Positions 46,217 to 55,498 are shown, counted from the stretch's first letter. The stretch is DNA of 64,000 nt from Tautonia rosea (GCF_012958305.1 NZ_JABBYO010000001.1:248001-312000); one strand, 5' to 3'. Notes: generated by a model not told the origin, from the letters alone. Numbers and translations are program-made.

Positions 46217-48937
46217 ATGAATGCCGATCGAGATCTCCATCTCTTGGTGCTGGCGATTCAAAAGCATGTCATCGACCCGTGCCGGCTCGCACAGGTGCTT
46301 GCCGACTGGACTCCCGAGGAACTGAAGGACGGGGTCATCTCCTTCCTTGTCAGACAAGGAACCCTTTCCCCCGATGACCTGCATCGCCTGGAATTGATGA
46401 CCACCCAGAGCGATCCTCACGAATCGGCCGAGACGGCATCGATCCCCCTTGGCTCGCTCCCCGTCAACGCGGACGCAACGACCCGGGGAGAGCCGCTTTC
46501 GGGCAGTGAGACCGTTCCCTTCGATTCCGGGAGTGAGTCTTGCGAATCGAATCAGAACGGCGAACCGTTTGTCCCTCCTCAGCGTTTCGAGATTCTTGGA
46601 CTGCACGAGACTGGCGGGCTGGGCCTCATCTGGCGGGCCAGAGACAGGGTCATCGGCCGAGAGGTCGCGCTCAAGACCTTGCGTCCTGATCGGGCGGGGA
46701 CCGAGCACGCCCGATCCCGGTTCGTTCGAGAGGCTCAGGTCACGGGCCAGCTGGAACACCCGAGCATCGTGCCCCTCTATGACCTATCCAGCAGCGGGAA
46801 CACCCCGTTTTATGTGATGCGGTTTATTTCCGGTCGGACCCTTTCTCAGGTGGCGACGGATTACCACCACCGCCGAAAGGAAGGCCAGGTGAAGCCGCTC
46901 GATCTGGTGAGCCTGCTCGATGCCTTTGTCGGCGTCTGTCGCGCGGTTGCCTTCGCGCATCGACACGAGGTCTTGCACCGTGATTTGAAGGGACAGAATG
47001 TCGTCGTCGGTGAGTTCGGCGAGGTCTTCCTCCTCGACTGGGGACTGGCCAAACAGGTTGGCGAGGTGGGCGATCTGAGTGGGACCGCGCCGAGCGAGGG
47101 CGGAGACAGTGGTGAGGATACCGCACCCGGCTCCGCCGTCGGCACCCCCGGTTACATGGCCCCCGAGGTCGCACGAGGAGCGGGTTCCACGAAGAAGTCC
47201 GACATCTACGGTCTCGGGGCGGTCCTTTACTCACTCTTGACCGGCAGGGCCCCCTACTCTGGTTCCTCGGTGAACCAGGTTTTGCGCAAGATCATCACCA
47301 CCGATCCGTCCCCGATCCGGTCAATCCATCCCGAGGCCCCTGCCGCGCTCGAAGCCATTTGCAAGAAGGCCATGGCCCGAAATCCGGACGATCGTTACGA
47401 CTCAGCCGAGGAGGTTTCCACCGAGGTCCGCCGCTGGCTCGCGGACGAGCCGGTGCATGCCTATCCCGAACCCTGGGGTGTTCGGTTTGCCCGTTGGGCC
47501 AGACGACGGAAAACCACGGTCATCGCGGTGGCCATTTTCCTGACCACCGCTGCGCTGGTGGCAGCCCTTGCGGCAATCTTGCTCTGGCAAGAAGAACAAC
47601 GCACCGCGGCCGCGAAGGAACTCGCCGAGCAGAACGCCGAGCTTGCCCAGCGCGAGCAGCTTCGGGCCGAGCAAAACGCGCAGCGTGCGGAGGATGAACA
47701 ACTCCTTGCCGAGCAAAACGCCGAACTTGCCCGGACCGTGAGTGCCGATGCCCTGGCCCTGGTCCAGGCGGTCGAGTGGGTTCTCGCCTCGACCGAGTCG
47801 TTACATCGGTTCCGCAAGGACTTGCTCGACTCCGGCAGCCGGACATTTCGCGATGAGCTCGCCCGCAATCCTGACGACACCACCACCGTCTCTCAGGCGG
47901 CCGATGTATTTCTCTACACCGCAAACGTTTTCCGCCTGGAAGGGAATGATTCCACTGCGGATGCGCTGTATCAGGAAGCGGCCGAGCTGCTGAATCAACT
48001 GATCGCCGCCGATCCCGCCGACCCCGCCCCGCGCTTGCGGCTCGTCAATACCCTCAAGGATTGGGCGGTCCTCCGCTCCCGCACGGGCCCTCAAGCCGAG
48101 GCCAATGCCCTGTACCAGCAGGCGATGGCCGCCCTGGAGCCGCTTCGAGGGCCGGAGGACGAGCTTCCGGAGGTCCGGCGCTCGCTCGCCCGCATCCTAC
48201 TCAATCAATCCGTCAGCCTGGAACTCATCGGTGATCAACACGCTGCGCTGAATGCCGCCCGTCATGCCACCGACCTGTTCGCCGAGTTGGTCGATCTTCC
48301 CCTGACTGGCCGACACCCGTACGATCCCTTGATGCTTGCCCGAGCCCTGACGCTCTCCGCCGCTCGTGAACGGGATCTTGGTCAGATTGAACGCGCCAAG
48401 GACATTCACGTTCAGGCCGTCCGGGCTTACGACGCCGTCAACAAGTCCACCCCTTACGGGATGACTCAGGCCGATGTGGCCTGGACGGTCGCGGTTTGCC
48501 GACTGGAACGAGGAAAGACCTGGGCACTCGACCGCGATCCGAGAGCCTGGGGAGCGCTCGACGCGGCCGTGAGTGCCTATGAGCAGCTCGCCGCGGGGTT
48601 CTCCTGGGTGATTGGCTATCCGTCGGGACTGGCCGATGCGCTCATCATCCGGGCCGACGCCAAGGCTGCTGTTGGGTTTCCCGATGCTCGTGACGATTAC
48701 GACCGGGCTCGAGCGGTTGCCGAGCGCCTGGTCGAGCAACAGCCCGACGTTCCACGGTATCGGAGTTTGCTCGGAAATAGCTTGATCGGCCTGGCAACCA
48801 CAGTTCGTCACGATCCGGAACGACGAGATGAATTCCTGCGATTGGCTGAGGAACATCTTGCCAGGGCCGTCCTGGCCGATCCGGATGCCGTCGACGATCG
48901 GACAGCGTTGGAGAAGGTCCGAGCGGCCCGGAATTGA
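46217..48937 (+). CDS. Ser/Thr protein kinase with coiled coil and TPR-like C-terminus
   Basis: The 906-residue protein has an N-terminal helical segment, a kinase domain at about 122-410, one membrane helix at 434-457, a charged coiled coil, and a C-terminal region of about 390 residues with TPR-like helix pairs (ADALYQEAAELLNQLIAADP, EANALYQQAMAALEPL). The kinase has Lys153 in VALKTL, HRDLKGQN at 254-261 and DWG at 274-276 in place of DFG, a change common in planctomycete kinases; it should be active. The coiled coil contains three 14-residue repeats starting AEQNA. The extracytoplasmic TPR part probably binds a protein partner. GAGGTG precedes the ATG; an ATG 15 bases upstream has none. 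Confidence 0.92.
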   Translation: MNADRDLHLLVLAIQKHVIDPCRLAQVLADWTPEELKDGVISFLVRQGTLSPDDLHRLELMTTQSDPHESAETASIPLGSLPVNADATTRGEPLSGSETVPFDSGSESCESNQNGEPFVPPQRFEILGLHETGGLGLIWRARDRVIGREVALKTLRPDRAGTEHARSRFVREAQVTGQLEHPSIVPLYDLSSSGNTPFYVMRFISGRTLSQVATDYHHRRKEGQVKPLDLVSLLDAFVGVCRAVAFAHRHEVLHRDLKGQNVVVGEFGEVFLLDWGLAKQVGEVGDLSGTAPSEGGDSGEDTAPGSAVGTPGYMAPEVARGAGSTKKSDIYGLGAVLYSLLTGRAPYSGSSVNQVLRKIITTDPSPIRSIHPEAPAALEAICKKAMARNPDDRYDSAEEVSTEVRRWLADEPVHAYPEPWGVRFARWARRRKTTVIAVAIFLTTAALVAALAAILLWQEEQRTAAAKELAEQNAELAQREQLRAEQNAQRAEDEQLLAEQNAELARTVSADALALVQAVEWVLASTESLHRFRKDLLDSGSRTFRDELARNPDDTTTVSQAADVFLYTANVFRLEGNDSTADALYQEAAELLNQLIAADPADPAPRLRLVNTLKDWAVLRSRTGPQAEANALYQQAMAALEPLRGPEDELPEVRRSLARILLNQSVSLELIGDQHAALNAARHATDLFAELVDLPLTGRHPYDPLMLARALTLSAARERDLGQIERAKDIHVQAVRAYDAVNKSTPYGMTQADVAWTVAVCRLERGKTWALDRDPRAWGALDAAVSAYEQLAAGFSWVIGYPSGLADALIIRADAKAAVGFPDARDDYDRARAVAERLVEQQPDVPRYRSLLGNSLIGLATTVRHDPERRDEFLRLAEEHLARAVLADPDAVDDRTALEKVRAARN
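47624..47749 (+). repeat. Three 42-bp tandem repeats inside the kinase gene
   Basis: The encoded 14-residue units begin AEQNAEL, AEQNAQR and AEQNAEL at residues 470, 484 and 498. Fourteen residues equal two heptads, so copy-number change would keep the coiled-coil phase. DNA copies are similar but not identical. Confidence 0.7.
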
Positions 48938-48967
48938 ATCAGAGTTCAGCCTGAGCTGCACCGGGGA

Positions 48968-49537
48968 TCATGGTTCGTCGTCGTCATAATAGTCGACATT
49001 GATGGTCGCCTCGGGTGGGTCCACGGTCACATTGCTCAGGGTGATCGTGATGATCCCGTCGGTCGGGTCAATTACGGCCGGGGGCGGGGGCACGATTGAT
49101 TTCGGCCTCTGGGCTGGTGGCTCGGACTGGGGGCTCGGATGAGGTCCCGATTGGCGACCACTCGACCGGATGGCCACGACGAGGGTTCTTGAATCTTTCG
49201 GGAAGATTCTCCCGGAACCGACATGCCAGTTGCAATTGTTTCCGGTGGCTGCGGTGACCCTACTCGTTGTCTGGTCGTACCATCCGTCGGTCGGCCCCGT
49301 GATCGAAAAAAAGGACCACTTGCCATTTCTCGGATTCGCCGCTGCTCGAACACTCAGAGACATGGGGACGAGCTCCTTGGTGGGTGATTCGGGGGTCGCT
49401 CTGGAAATCGAACACTTCAGCGCGAGCTCTCGTGCAAGGTTCAGCAACAATCCCCGACCCTTGCTTTGTGGCCTCGACCGAGTCAGCAAGCTGGAACGAG
49501 TGAACCGTGAGGGTGTTGTCTCCCTGGTCAGGAACAC
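48968..49537 (-). CDS. Doubtful hypothetical protein with acidic tail
   Basis: A 189-residue frame. The C-terminal two thirds look like protein: GKWSFFSITGPTDGWYDQTT, GNNCNWHVGSGRIF, a Pro-rich linker, then a beta-rich, acidic end DPPEATINVDYYDDDEP. The N-terminal 45 residues are Arg/Ser-rich and implausible, and the overlapping -strand frame there (with TLTVHSFQLADSVEAT) looks at least as good, hinting at a frameshift or decayed gene. No ribosome-binding site or signal peptide is clear. It converges with the kinase gene, 30 bases between stops. No family recognised. Confidence 0.4.
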   Translation of the reverse strand: MFLTRETTPSRFTRSSLLTRSRPQSKGRGLLLNLARELALKCSISRATPESPTKELVPMSLSVRAAANPRNGKWSFFSITGPTDGWYDQTTSRVTAATGNNCNWHVGSGRIFPKDSRTLVVAIRSSGRQSGPHPSPQSEPPAQRPKSIVPPPPAVIDPTDGIITITLSNVTVDPPEATINVDYYDDDEP

Positions 49538-49843
49538 ACTGGAAACGCCCTCATTCGTTCAAGGGCAATCTCATTGGACAGATCAACACCGAAATCTCGC
49601 ACACAGGATACCACTCTGGTGCAACCTTGTTTCGCTGTGATTCTGTGACCATGGGATCGAATCGGCTCATGGATCGCGTGAGACGGGCGTTGTCCTGCCT
49701 CTTCGGTTGACCCTCCCGACTCGATTTCTCCCGATGCCTGCAACTCCCCTGGCCTCCTGGCCCGTCAGACTGCTACGATGATCCGAGACGCGAGGCGATG
49801 TGCAATCTGCTCGGGAGAGTTCGACGGGAGTCACGCGACGGCA
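49538..49843. other. Gene-free stretch before carA
   Basis: 306 bases. It should contain the carA promoter, but I find no convincing -35/-10 pair. An in-frame ATG at 49778 would lengthen CarA by 22 residues; its peptide (with CAICSGEF) does not match CarA N-termini. Confidence 0.45.
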
Positions 49844-50995
49844 ATGGGCATTGCGAAACTGGCCTTGGAAGATGGGACGGTGTACACCGGCCGGTCCTTT
49901 GGAGCATCGGGCGAGATCGACGGCGAGGTCGTCTTCAATACGAGCATGACCGGCTATCAGGAGATCCTCACCGATCCGTCCTATCACGGCCAGATCGTTG
50001 CGATGACCTATCCCTTGATTGGCAACTACGGAGTCAATGCCGAGGACGAGGAAAGCGCCCGCCCCTGGGTCCGCGGTTTCGTCGTTCGCGAGCTGAGCCG
50101 CCTGGCCAGCAACTATCGATCTCGGGAAGACCTGCCGAGCTACCTCGCCCGGCATGGCGTGCTCGGCGTGGAGGGGATCGACACCCGGGCCCTCGTGCGA
50201 CGGACCCGGGAGGTCGGCGCCATGAAGGGCTTCCTTTCCTCGACCGACCTTATCGACGACTCGCTCGTGGAAAAGGCCCGGCGCAGTCCTGGCCTCGTCG
50301 GCCGCGATCTGACCCGCGATGTGATGCCCGAATCGATCGCCCGCTGGGAACTTGGTTTCGAAGGCCCCTCGGCCGAGATCCTCCGAGCAACCGAAGGCTT
50401 GCAGACGCATCAGGCGACGACTCCTCATGTCGTCGCGCTTGACTTCGGCATGAAGCGAAACATTCCCCGCTTCCTGGTCGAGAGCGGTTGCCAGGTGACG
50501 GTCGCCCCCGGTTCGGCTCCTCCTCAGGCGATCCTCGAACAGAAGCCCGACGGCATCTTCGTTTCTAACGGCCCCGGCGACCCGTCGGCATTGGGATCGG
50601 CCATCGACTCCCTGCGGGCCTTGATTCGATCGGCGGCCGATGACCGTGGCGTGCCGATCTTCGGCATCTGTCTCGGCCACCAGTTGCTCGGTCAGGCGCT
50701 GGGAGCCCGGACCTTCAAGATGAAGTTCGGCCATCGGGGGGCCAATCATCCGGTCCGCGACGAACGGACCGGCAAGATCGAGATTACGACCCAGAACCAC
50801 GGCTTCGCCATCGACGCCGACTCGTTGCCGAAGGAGGTCGAGGCCTCGCACCTGAACCTCTACGACGGGACGCTGGAGGGGCTTCGCCATACCCGATTGC
50901 CCGTCTTTGCCGTCCAGTATCACCCCGAGTCGTCGGCCGGCCCCCACGACAGCGGGCACCTGTTTGGTGAGTTCCGTCGCTTGATGGACCGCTGA
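49844..50995 (+). CDS. carA: Carbamoyl-phosphate synthase small subunit
   Basis: CarA hydrolyses glutamine and passes ammonia to CarB for carbamoyl phosphate, used in arginine and pyrimidine synthesis. The 383-residue protein starts MGIAKLALEDGTVYTG and has the N-terminal SMTGYQEILTDPSY motif near residue 34, and a class I glutamine amidotransferase domain with SNGPGDP near 241, the nucleophile elbow GICLGHQ (Cys276) and the His360/Glu362 pair in YHPES, so the triad is complete. No carB lies in the window. It is the first gene of a long housekeeping run, but 125 bases and a promoter candidate separate it from purA. Confidence 0.96.
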   Translation: MGIAKLALEDGTVYTGRSFGASGEIDGEVVFNTSMTGYQEILTDPSYHGQIVAMTYPLIGNYGVNAEDEESARPWVRGFVVRELSRLASNYRSREDLPSYLARHGVLGVEGIDTRALVRRTREVGAMKGFLSSTDLIDDSLVEKARRSPGLVGRDLTRDVMPESIARWELGFEGPSAEILRATEGLQTHQATTPHVVALDFGMKRNIPRFLVESGCQVTVAPGSAPPQAILEQKPDGIFVSNGPGDPSALGSAIDSLRALIRSAADDRGVPIFGICLGHQLLGQALGARTFKMKFGHRGANHPVRDERTGKIEITTQNHGFAIDADSLPKEVEASHLNLYDGTLEGLRHTRLPVFAVQYHPESSAGPHDSGHLFGEFRRLMDR

Positions 50996-51035
50996 TCCGA
51001 TCGCCCCTCCTTCAGCCATCGTTCGGGCGAATTGC

Positions 51036-51064
51036 TTGACGGATCGGGTCCGCATTCGTATCGT
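51036..51064 (+). promoter_or_regulatory. sigma70-like promoter candidate for purA
   Basis: TTGACG at 51036-51041, a 17-base spacer and TATCGT at 51059-51064 (five and four of six consensus bases), 57 bases before the chosen purA start and just upstream of a palindrome. Confidence 0.5.
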
Positions 51065-51077
51065 ATTCCCTTTGCTC

Positions 51078-51091
51078 CGTAACGCGTTACG
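51078..51091. promoter_or_regulatory. Perfect 14-bp palindrome upstream of purA (operator candidate)
   Basis: CGTAACGCGTTACG is its own reverse complement. It starts 14 bases after the -10 candidate and ends 29 bases before the start codon, where a repressor would block transcription. It does not match the E. coli PurR box. No regulator gene is nearby. Confidence 0.45.
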
Positions 51092-51120
51092 CGAAAATGA
51101 TCTTCATCAGGAGGATGGCC

Positions 51121-52428
51121 GTGCCATCGACGTGCGTCGTGGGGTTGCAGTGGGGTGACGAGGCCAAAGGGAAGATCGTCGATGCCCTCTGCGACCGGCA
51201 TGACATGGTCGTCCGCTACCAGGGGGGAGCCAACGCCGGCCACACGGTCGTGACCGGAGGCAAGACCTACAAGCTCTCGCTCCTGCCCTCGGGCATCCTG
51301 CGAGAGGGGATCACCTCGGTCCTCGGCAACGGCCTGGTCATTCATCCGCCCACCTTGCTGGAGGAGATCGAGCGACTGGCCGGTCAGGGGATCGACGTGA
51401 GCGGCCGCCTTCTCGTCGGCGACCGTGCCCACGTGATCATGCCCTACCACCTCGTTGAGGAACGCCTCACCGAGGAATCGACCGAGGCCGCCGAACAGCT
51501 CGGCACGACCCGTCGCGGGATCGGCCCCTGCTACCGAGACAAGGTTGGGCGGGTCCACGGCATTCGGATCGCCGACCTCTATTATCCCGACTCGTTCCGA
51601 GAGCAGGTCCGCCGCGCCGTCGAGTTCAAGAACCGATCGCTCGCCGCGCTCTTGCCTGACTTCACCCCCCTCGATGCAAAGGCCATCACCGAGGAATACT
51701 TGACCCTGGCCGATCGGATGCGCCCCTATGTCGGCGATGCCACCGACCGGCTTCACCAGGCGATTGGTTCCGGCAGCCGCCTGCTGTTTGAAGGGGCCCA
51801 GGGGACATTGCTCGACATCGACCACGGTAGTTACCCTTATGTGACCAGCTCCAACAGCAGCGCCGCGGGCATCTGGTCCGGCTCGGGGGTTCCGGCTCGG
51901 CACGTTGACCGCTGGATCGGCGTGGTCAAGGCCTACACGACCCGGGTCGGCGAAGGCCCCTTCCCGACCGAGCTGCACGACGAAGTCGGCGAGCGCATCC
52001 GCCGCGTGGGCCGGGAGTTCGGCACCGTCACCGGCCGCCCGAGGCGTTGCGGATGGTTCGATGCCGTGGCGGGTCGCTATACGGCCCGTGTCTCCGGGTC
52101 GACCGAGCTGGCCGTCATGTTGCTCGACGTGTTGAGCGGGATCGACCGGCTTCGCGTCGCGGTCGCCTACGAGGACGAGTCGGGGGCCCGCGTCTCGGCC
52201 TTTCCCGCTCACCTCGACCGCCTGGCCGAGTGCCGCCCGGTCTTTCAAGAGCTTCCCGGCTGGTCCGAGGACATCTCCGGGGTGCGCTCCTGGGCCGATC
52301 TGCCCGAAAACGCCCGACGCTATGTGCAGTTCCTGGGAGAACAACTTGGCGTTCCGGTGCGTATCGTCTCGGTCGGCCCGGATCGCGACCAGACGATCTG
52401 GATCGATCCCTCAACCGACCGCTCATGA
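51121..52428 (+). CDS. purA: Adenylosuccinate synthase
   Basis: PurA couples IMP, aspartate and GTP to form adenylosuccinate, the committed step to AMP. From the GTG the protein is 435 residues: catalytic Asp13 in QWGDEAKGKIVD (the usual GDEGKGK has Ala15), NAGHTV near 38, the TTRRGIGPCYRDK motif near 129, and the GTP-site TTTGRPRR-like TVTGRPRRCGW. AGGAGG is six bases before this GTG and directly abuts an in-frame ATG, so the GTG is the better start; the ATG would add two residues. The stop overlaps an ATG in frame with uppS. It opens a run of cell-envelope genes. Confidence 0.96.
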   Translation: MPSTCVVGLQWGDEAKGKIVDALCDRHDMVVRYQGGANAGHTVVTGGKTYKLSLLPSGILREGITSVLGNGLVIHPPTLLEEIERLAGQGIDVSGRLLVGDRAHVIMPYHLVEERLTEESTEAAEQLGTTRRGIGPCYRDKVGRVHGIRIADLYYPDSFREQVRRAVEFKNRSLAALLPDFTPLDAKAITEEYLTLADRMRPYVGDATDRLHQAIGSGSRLLFEGAQGTLLDIDHGSYPYVTSSNSSAAGIWSGSGVPARHVDRWIGVVKAYTTRVGEGPFPTELHDEVGERIRRVGREFGTVTGRPRRCGWFDAVAGRYTARVSGSTELAVMLLDVLSGIDRLRVAVAYEDESGARVSAFPAHLDRLAECRPVFQELPGWSEDISGVRSWADLPENARRYVQFLGEQLGVPVRIVSVGPDRDQTIWIDPSTDRS

Positions 52429-52508
52429 CCGAGTTCCCCGGCCGTATCCGGGGATGGAGCACGCCTCGCGTGAGCACTCCGACCGCGACCTCAAAGGCGA
52501 TCGCGACC

Positions 52509-53273
52509 ATGACCGACCCCAAGGTCCTGCCTCCCGAGCAACGACCTCGGCACGTCGCCATCATCATGGACGGCAACGGCCGATGGGCTGAAGCTCAGGG
52601 GCTTCCCCGGATCTTCGGCCATCGCTCCGGCATCCGGAGCGTCCGATCGGTGGTCGAGGAAGGCTGCCGAATTGGCCTGGAGCAGATGACCCTCTACTGC
52701 TTCTCCAGTGAGAACTGGAAGCGGCCGAACCGGGAACTGCGTTTCCTGTTTCGCCTCCTCCGGCACTTCCTCATCGTCGAACGCTCCGAATTGATGGAGC
52801 AGAATGTCCGCCTGACGATGATCGGCCGCCGTGACGGCTTGCCCGGCGACGTCCTCGACGAGTTCGATCGCACCGCCTCTATGACCGCGACGAATCCCGG
52901 CATGACCCTCTGCCTGGCCGTGAACTACGGCGCGAGGGCCGAGATTGCCGAGGCCGCCCGACGGATCGCTCAGGATGCGATTGCCGGGCGGCTTGATCCC
53001 GATCGGATCGACGAGGCGACCTTCTCCGGCTACCTGACGACCGCCGGTATGCCCGACCCCGACCTCCTGATCCGCACCGCCGGCGAGCTTCGGCTGAGCA
53101 ATTACCTGCTCTGGCAGATTTCCTATGCCGAACTGTATATCACCGAGGTTCTCTGGCCTGACTTTCGGGCCGAACATCTCCAGCAAGCTGTGCTGGACTA
53201 CGCCCGCCGCCAGCGGAAATTCGGGGGCTTGCCCGGCCGGGCTCCTGCCCCGGAGCCCACTCCCATCGGCTGA
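52509..53273 (+). CDS. uppS: Undecaprenyl diphosphate synthase
   Basis: UppS adds eight isopentenyl units to farnesyl diphosphate to make the C55 carrier lipid for peptidoglycan and surface polysaccharides. The 254-residue protein has the catalytic Asp21 in IIMDGNGRWA, SSENWKRP near residue 64, RLTMIGR and the C-terminal RTAGELRLSNYLLWQ ... YAELYITEVLWPDF block. The chosen ATG leaves 14 residues before the core, normal for the family. An ATG at 52425 overlapping the purA stop would add 28 residues and suggest coupling; I cannot exclude it. cdsA follows after 90 bases, as in many bacteria. Confidence 0.95.
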   Translation: MTDPKVLPPEQRPRHVAIIMDGNGRWAEAQGLPRIFGHRSGIRSVRSVVEEGCRIGLEQMTLYCFSSENWKRPNRELRFLFRLLRHFLIVERSELMEQNVRLTMIGRRDGLPGDVLDEFDRTASMTATNPGMTLCLAVNYGARAEIAEAARRIAQDAIAGRLDPDRIDEATFSGYLTTAGMPDPDLLIRTAGELRLSNYLLWQISYAELYITEVLWPDFRAEHLQQAVLDYARRQRKFGGLPGRAPAPEPTPIG

Positions 53274-53363
53274 TTCTGGGTTGCTTGAGCGGCGTCCGTC
53301 GTCTCGGCCTGCCTGGCCATCGCGTGAGCAAGGATTCCGAGTGATGACGACTTCGGTGGTATC

Positions 53364-54263
53364 ATGCTGCTGACCCGGTTGCTGATTGGCCTTCCGATGG
53401 CGGCAGGGTTTGTGGCCATCCTGCTGGTCGATACCCTCTATCTGGCCCCCTGGTTCCCCCTCTGGCTGGTGGCAATGCTGGTGGCGATGGGTCTGGCCGC
53501 TCGAGAAATCACCAGCCTGTTCGAGCAAACCAGCGCCCGGCCCGATGGGGTCGTCGTCTTCGGAGGCGTCTTGGTCGTCGTCCTCTCGAACTGGGGGCCG
53601 CATGTCTCCCGAGCGTTAATGGACCTCGACTCCCGCCCCGGAGCCGCCGTAGAAGCCTTGGCCTGGCCGCTCTGGGCGTTCGTGGCCGTGGTGATGACCA
53701 CGTTCATCACACAAAGTGCCCGGTTCGAACATCCCGGCGGCTCGATGGCCATGATCTCCGGCACGGTCCTGGCCGTAGCCTATGTCGGCCTGCTCGGCAG
53801 TTTTCTGGTCCAGATCCGATGGCTCGAAAGCCCGTATCAAGGGCTCGTCCCCCTGGCGGCACTGGTGGCAACAGCCAAGGGGGCCGACATGGGAGCCTAT
53901 TTTGCCGGTCGGGCCGCGGGGCGGCACAAGCTCTGGCCCCGCCTCAGTCCGAATAAGACCATTGAGGGGGCGATCGGCGGTCTGATTCTTGCAGTAATTT
54001 TTGCCCTCATCGTATTTGCGCTGACTCGACTCCTCTTCCAGACCTCGGTCCTGAGCTGGCCGGCAGTCATCGGCTTTGGTGTGCTGGTTGGTGGGGCGGC
54101 TCAACTCGGAGACCTGATGGAGTCGATGATCAAACGCGATTGTGAGCGGAAAGATTCCTCGGCCACTCTGCCTGGATTCGGGGGGGTGCTCGATGTCCTC
54201 GACTCGTTGCTCTTTGCCGGCCCGGTGGCCTACGGCTACTGGCTGATTTTCGGACCCGCCTGA
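53364..54263 (+). CDS. cdsA: Phosphatidate cytidylyltransferase
   Basis: CdsA makes CDP-diacylglycerol from phosphatidate and CTP at the inner membrane, the branch point of phospholipid synthesis. The 299-residue protein has about eight membrane helices and the C-terminal signature region: GDLMESMIKRDCERKDSS then LPGFGGVLDVLDSLLF (about residues 246-283). The KR and KD pairs are kept, but the usual PGHGG...DR reads PGFGG...DV, so the conserved His and Arg are Phe and Val. Position directly after uppS is the classical order. Variant signatures of this sort occur outside Proteobacteria, so activity is still expected. Confidence 0.92.
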   Translation: MLLTRLLIGLPMAAGFVAILLVDTLYLAPWFPLWLVAMLVAMGLAAREITSLFEQTSARPDGVVVFGGVLVVVLSNWGPHVSRALMDLDSRPGAAVEALAWPLWAFVAVVMTTFITQSARFEHPGGSMAMISGTVLAVAYVGLLGSFLVQIRWLESPYQGLVPLAALVATAKGADMGAYFAGRAAGRHKLWPRLSPNKTIEGAIGGLILAVIFALIVFALTRLLFQTSVLSWPAVIGFGVLVGGAAQLGDLMESMIKRDCERKDSSATLPGFGGVLDVLDSLLFAGPVAYGYWLIFGPA

Positions 54264-54408
54264 AGGGAAGGTCCTCCTGGGTACCGGTGCTCAGGAAGGA
54301 CCGTTGCCTTCCCTGGCCCCGTTGTCCAATAATATGGTGAGATTCGGCGAGCCGGCTTTCTTGTGTTCAGAGCGTCTGGCATCGTCGCGTGGCAAGGTAG
54401 GAACTTGA

Positions 54409-55452
54409 ATGCAGGCAGTGACGATTCGCCTGGCCGATCACGACGAGGAGCTGGCAATCTTCGGCAGCCGAGACCAGTTTCTCCGACAGGTCCGCGATGC
54501 CCTGGGGGTCAAGGTTCTCGCCAGAAACGGAGAGATCCGGGTCGAGGGAGAATCAGATCGGGTGGATCGCGCCTCCCGGGTCTTCGAAGGTCTGCGACGC
54601 CGCTACCGTCGACAGCGGATGATCACCACCCAGGACGTTGCCGACGCCATCGACGCAGTGACTCCCATCGATGGCGGCTCCGGCGGATCGAACGTCGAGA
54701 TTCGAGAAGGCAACCGCCTCGTCCGTCCCCGGACGGATGGTCAGACCCGATACCTGCGCGCCTTGCTGGAGAACTCGCTGGTTTTCTGCATCGGCCCGGC
54801 CGGAACCGGGAAAACCTATCTGGCTGTGGCTGCCGCCGTTGCGGCCCTGCGTCGGGGAGACATCAAGAAGATCGTCCTGGTGCGTCCGGCCGTCGAGGCC
54901 GGGGAACGGCTCGGCTTTCTTCCGGGCGATCTCGAAGCGAAGATCAACCCCTACCTTCGCCCGTTGCTTGACGCCCTTCGCGACTTGATGGACTACGACC
55001 AGCTTCGGCGTTACATGAGCAACGACCTGATCGAAATCGCCCCTCTGGCCTACATGAGAGGCCGGACCCTCAACGAGGCGATCATCATCATGGACGAGGG
55101 GCAGAACGCTACCGTCAATCAGATGAAGATGTTCCTAACCCGCATGGGGACCGACGCCCGGATCGTCGTCACCGGAGACACGACTCAGGTTGACCTCGAA
55201 CCCGGCACCCCGGACGGCCTTTCCGACGCCGTTCGGCGGCTTGAAGGGATTGACGGGATCGGGGTGGTCCGCCTAGATCGCTCCGACATCGTGCGTCACC
55301 CTCTGGTCCAGGCGATCGTTAATGCCTACGAGCGTACCGGTTCTCCGATCGAGCCGGGGATGATGGCCGCGCCCTCCCCGCTCGAAACGACGAGTCCACC
55401 GCCGGACGACTCTCCACGATCCGAACCGGGCCTTGCCCCGGAGCATCTGTGA
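54409..55452 (+). CDS. phoH: PhoH-like ATPase
   Basis: The 347-residue cytoplasmic protein has an N-terminal KH-like part (about 1-70), Walker A GPAGTGKT at 129-136, RPAVEAGERLGFLPGD near 159 and Walker B IIIMDEGQN at 224-232 (DEAQN in most relatives), then a TGDTTQVD motif near 265, which together define PhoH. PhoH proteins are ATPases tied to RNA metabolism; the gene commonly precedes pgpH and ybeY, as here, and may act with YbeY in ribosome or RNA quality control. The last 35 residues are a Pro/Ser tail. It follows cdsA after 145 bases. Confidence 0.94.
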   Translation: MQAVTIRLADHDEELAIFGSRDQFLRQVRDALGVKVLARNGEIRVEGESDRVDRASRVFEGLRRRYRRQRMITTQDVADAIDAVTPIDGGSGGSNVEIREGNRLVRPRTDGQTRYLRALLENSLVFCIGPAGTGKTYLAVAAAVAALRRGDIKKIVLVRPAVEAGERLGFLPGDLEAKINPYLRPLLDALRDLMDYDQLRRYMSNDLIEIAPLAYMRGRTLNEAIIIMDEGQNATVNQMKMFLTRMGTDARIVVTGDTTQVDLEPGTPDGLSDAVRRLEGIDGIGVVRLDRSDIVRHPLVQAIVNAYERTGSPIEPGMMAAPSPLETTSPPPDDSPRSEPGLAPEHL

Positions 55453-55498
55453 GCGACGGTTCTGATGCCAAGCCGGCCGACCGGCGGAGCTTCTCCCC

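Noticed and set aside
49667-52344. Two long minus-strand frames (462 and 474 codons)
   Set aside because: They mirror carA and purA, whose active-site motifs are complete.
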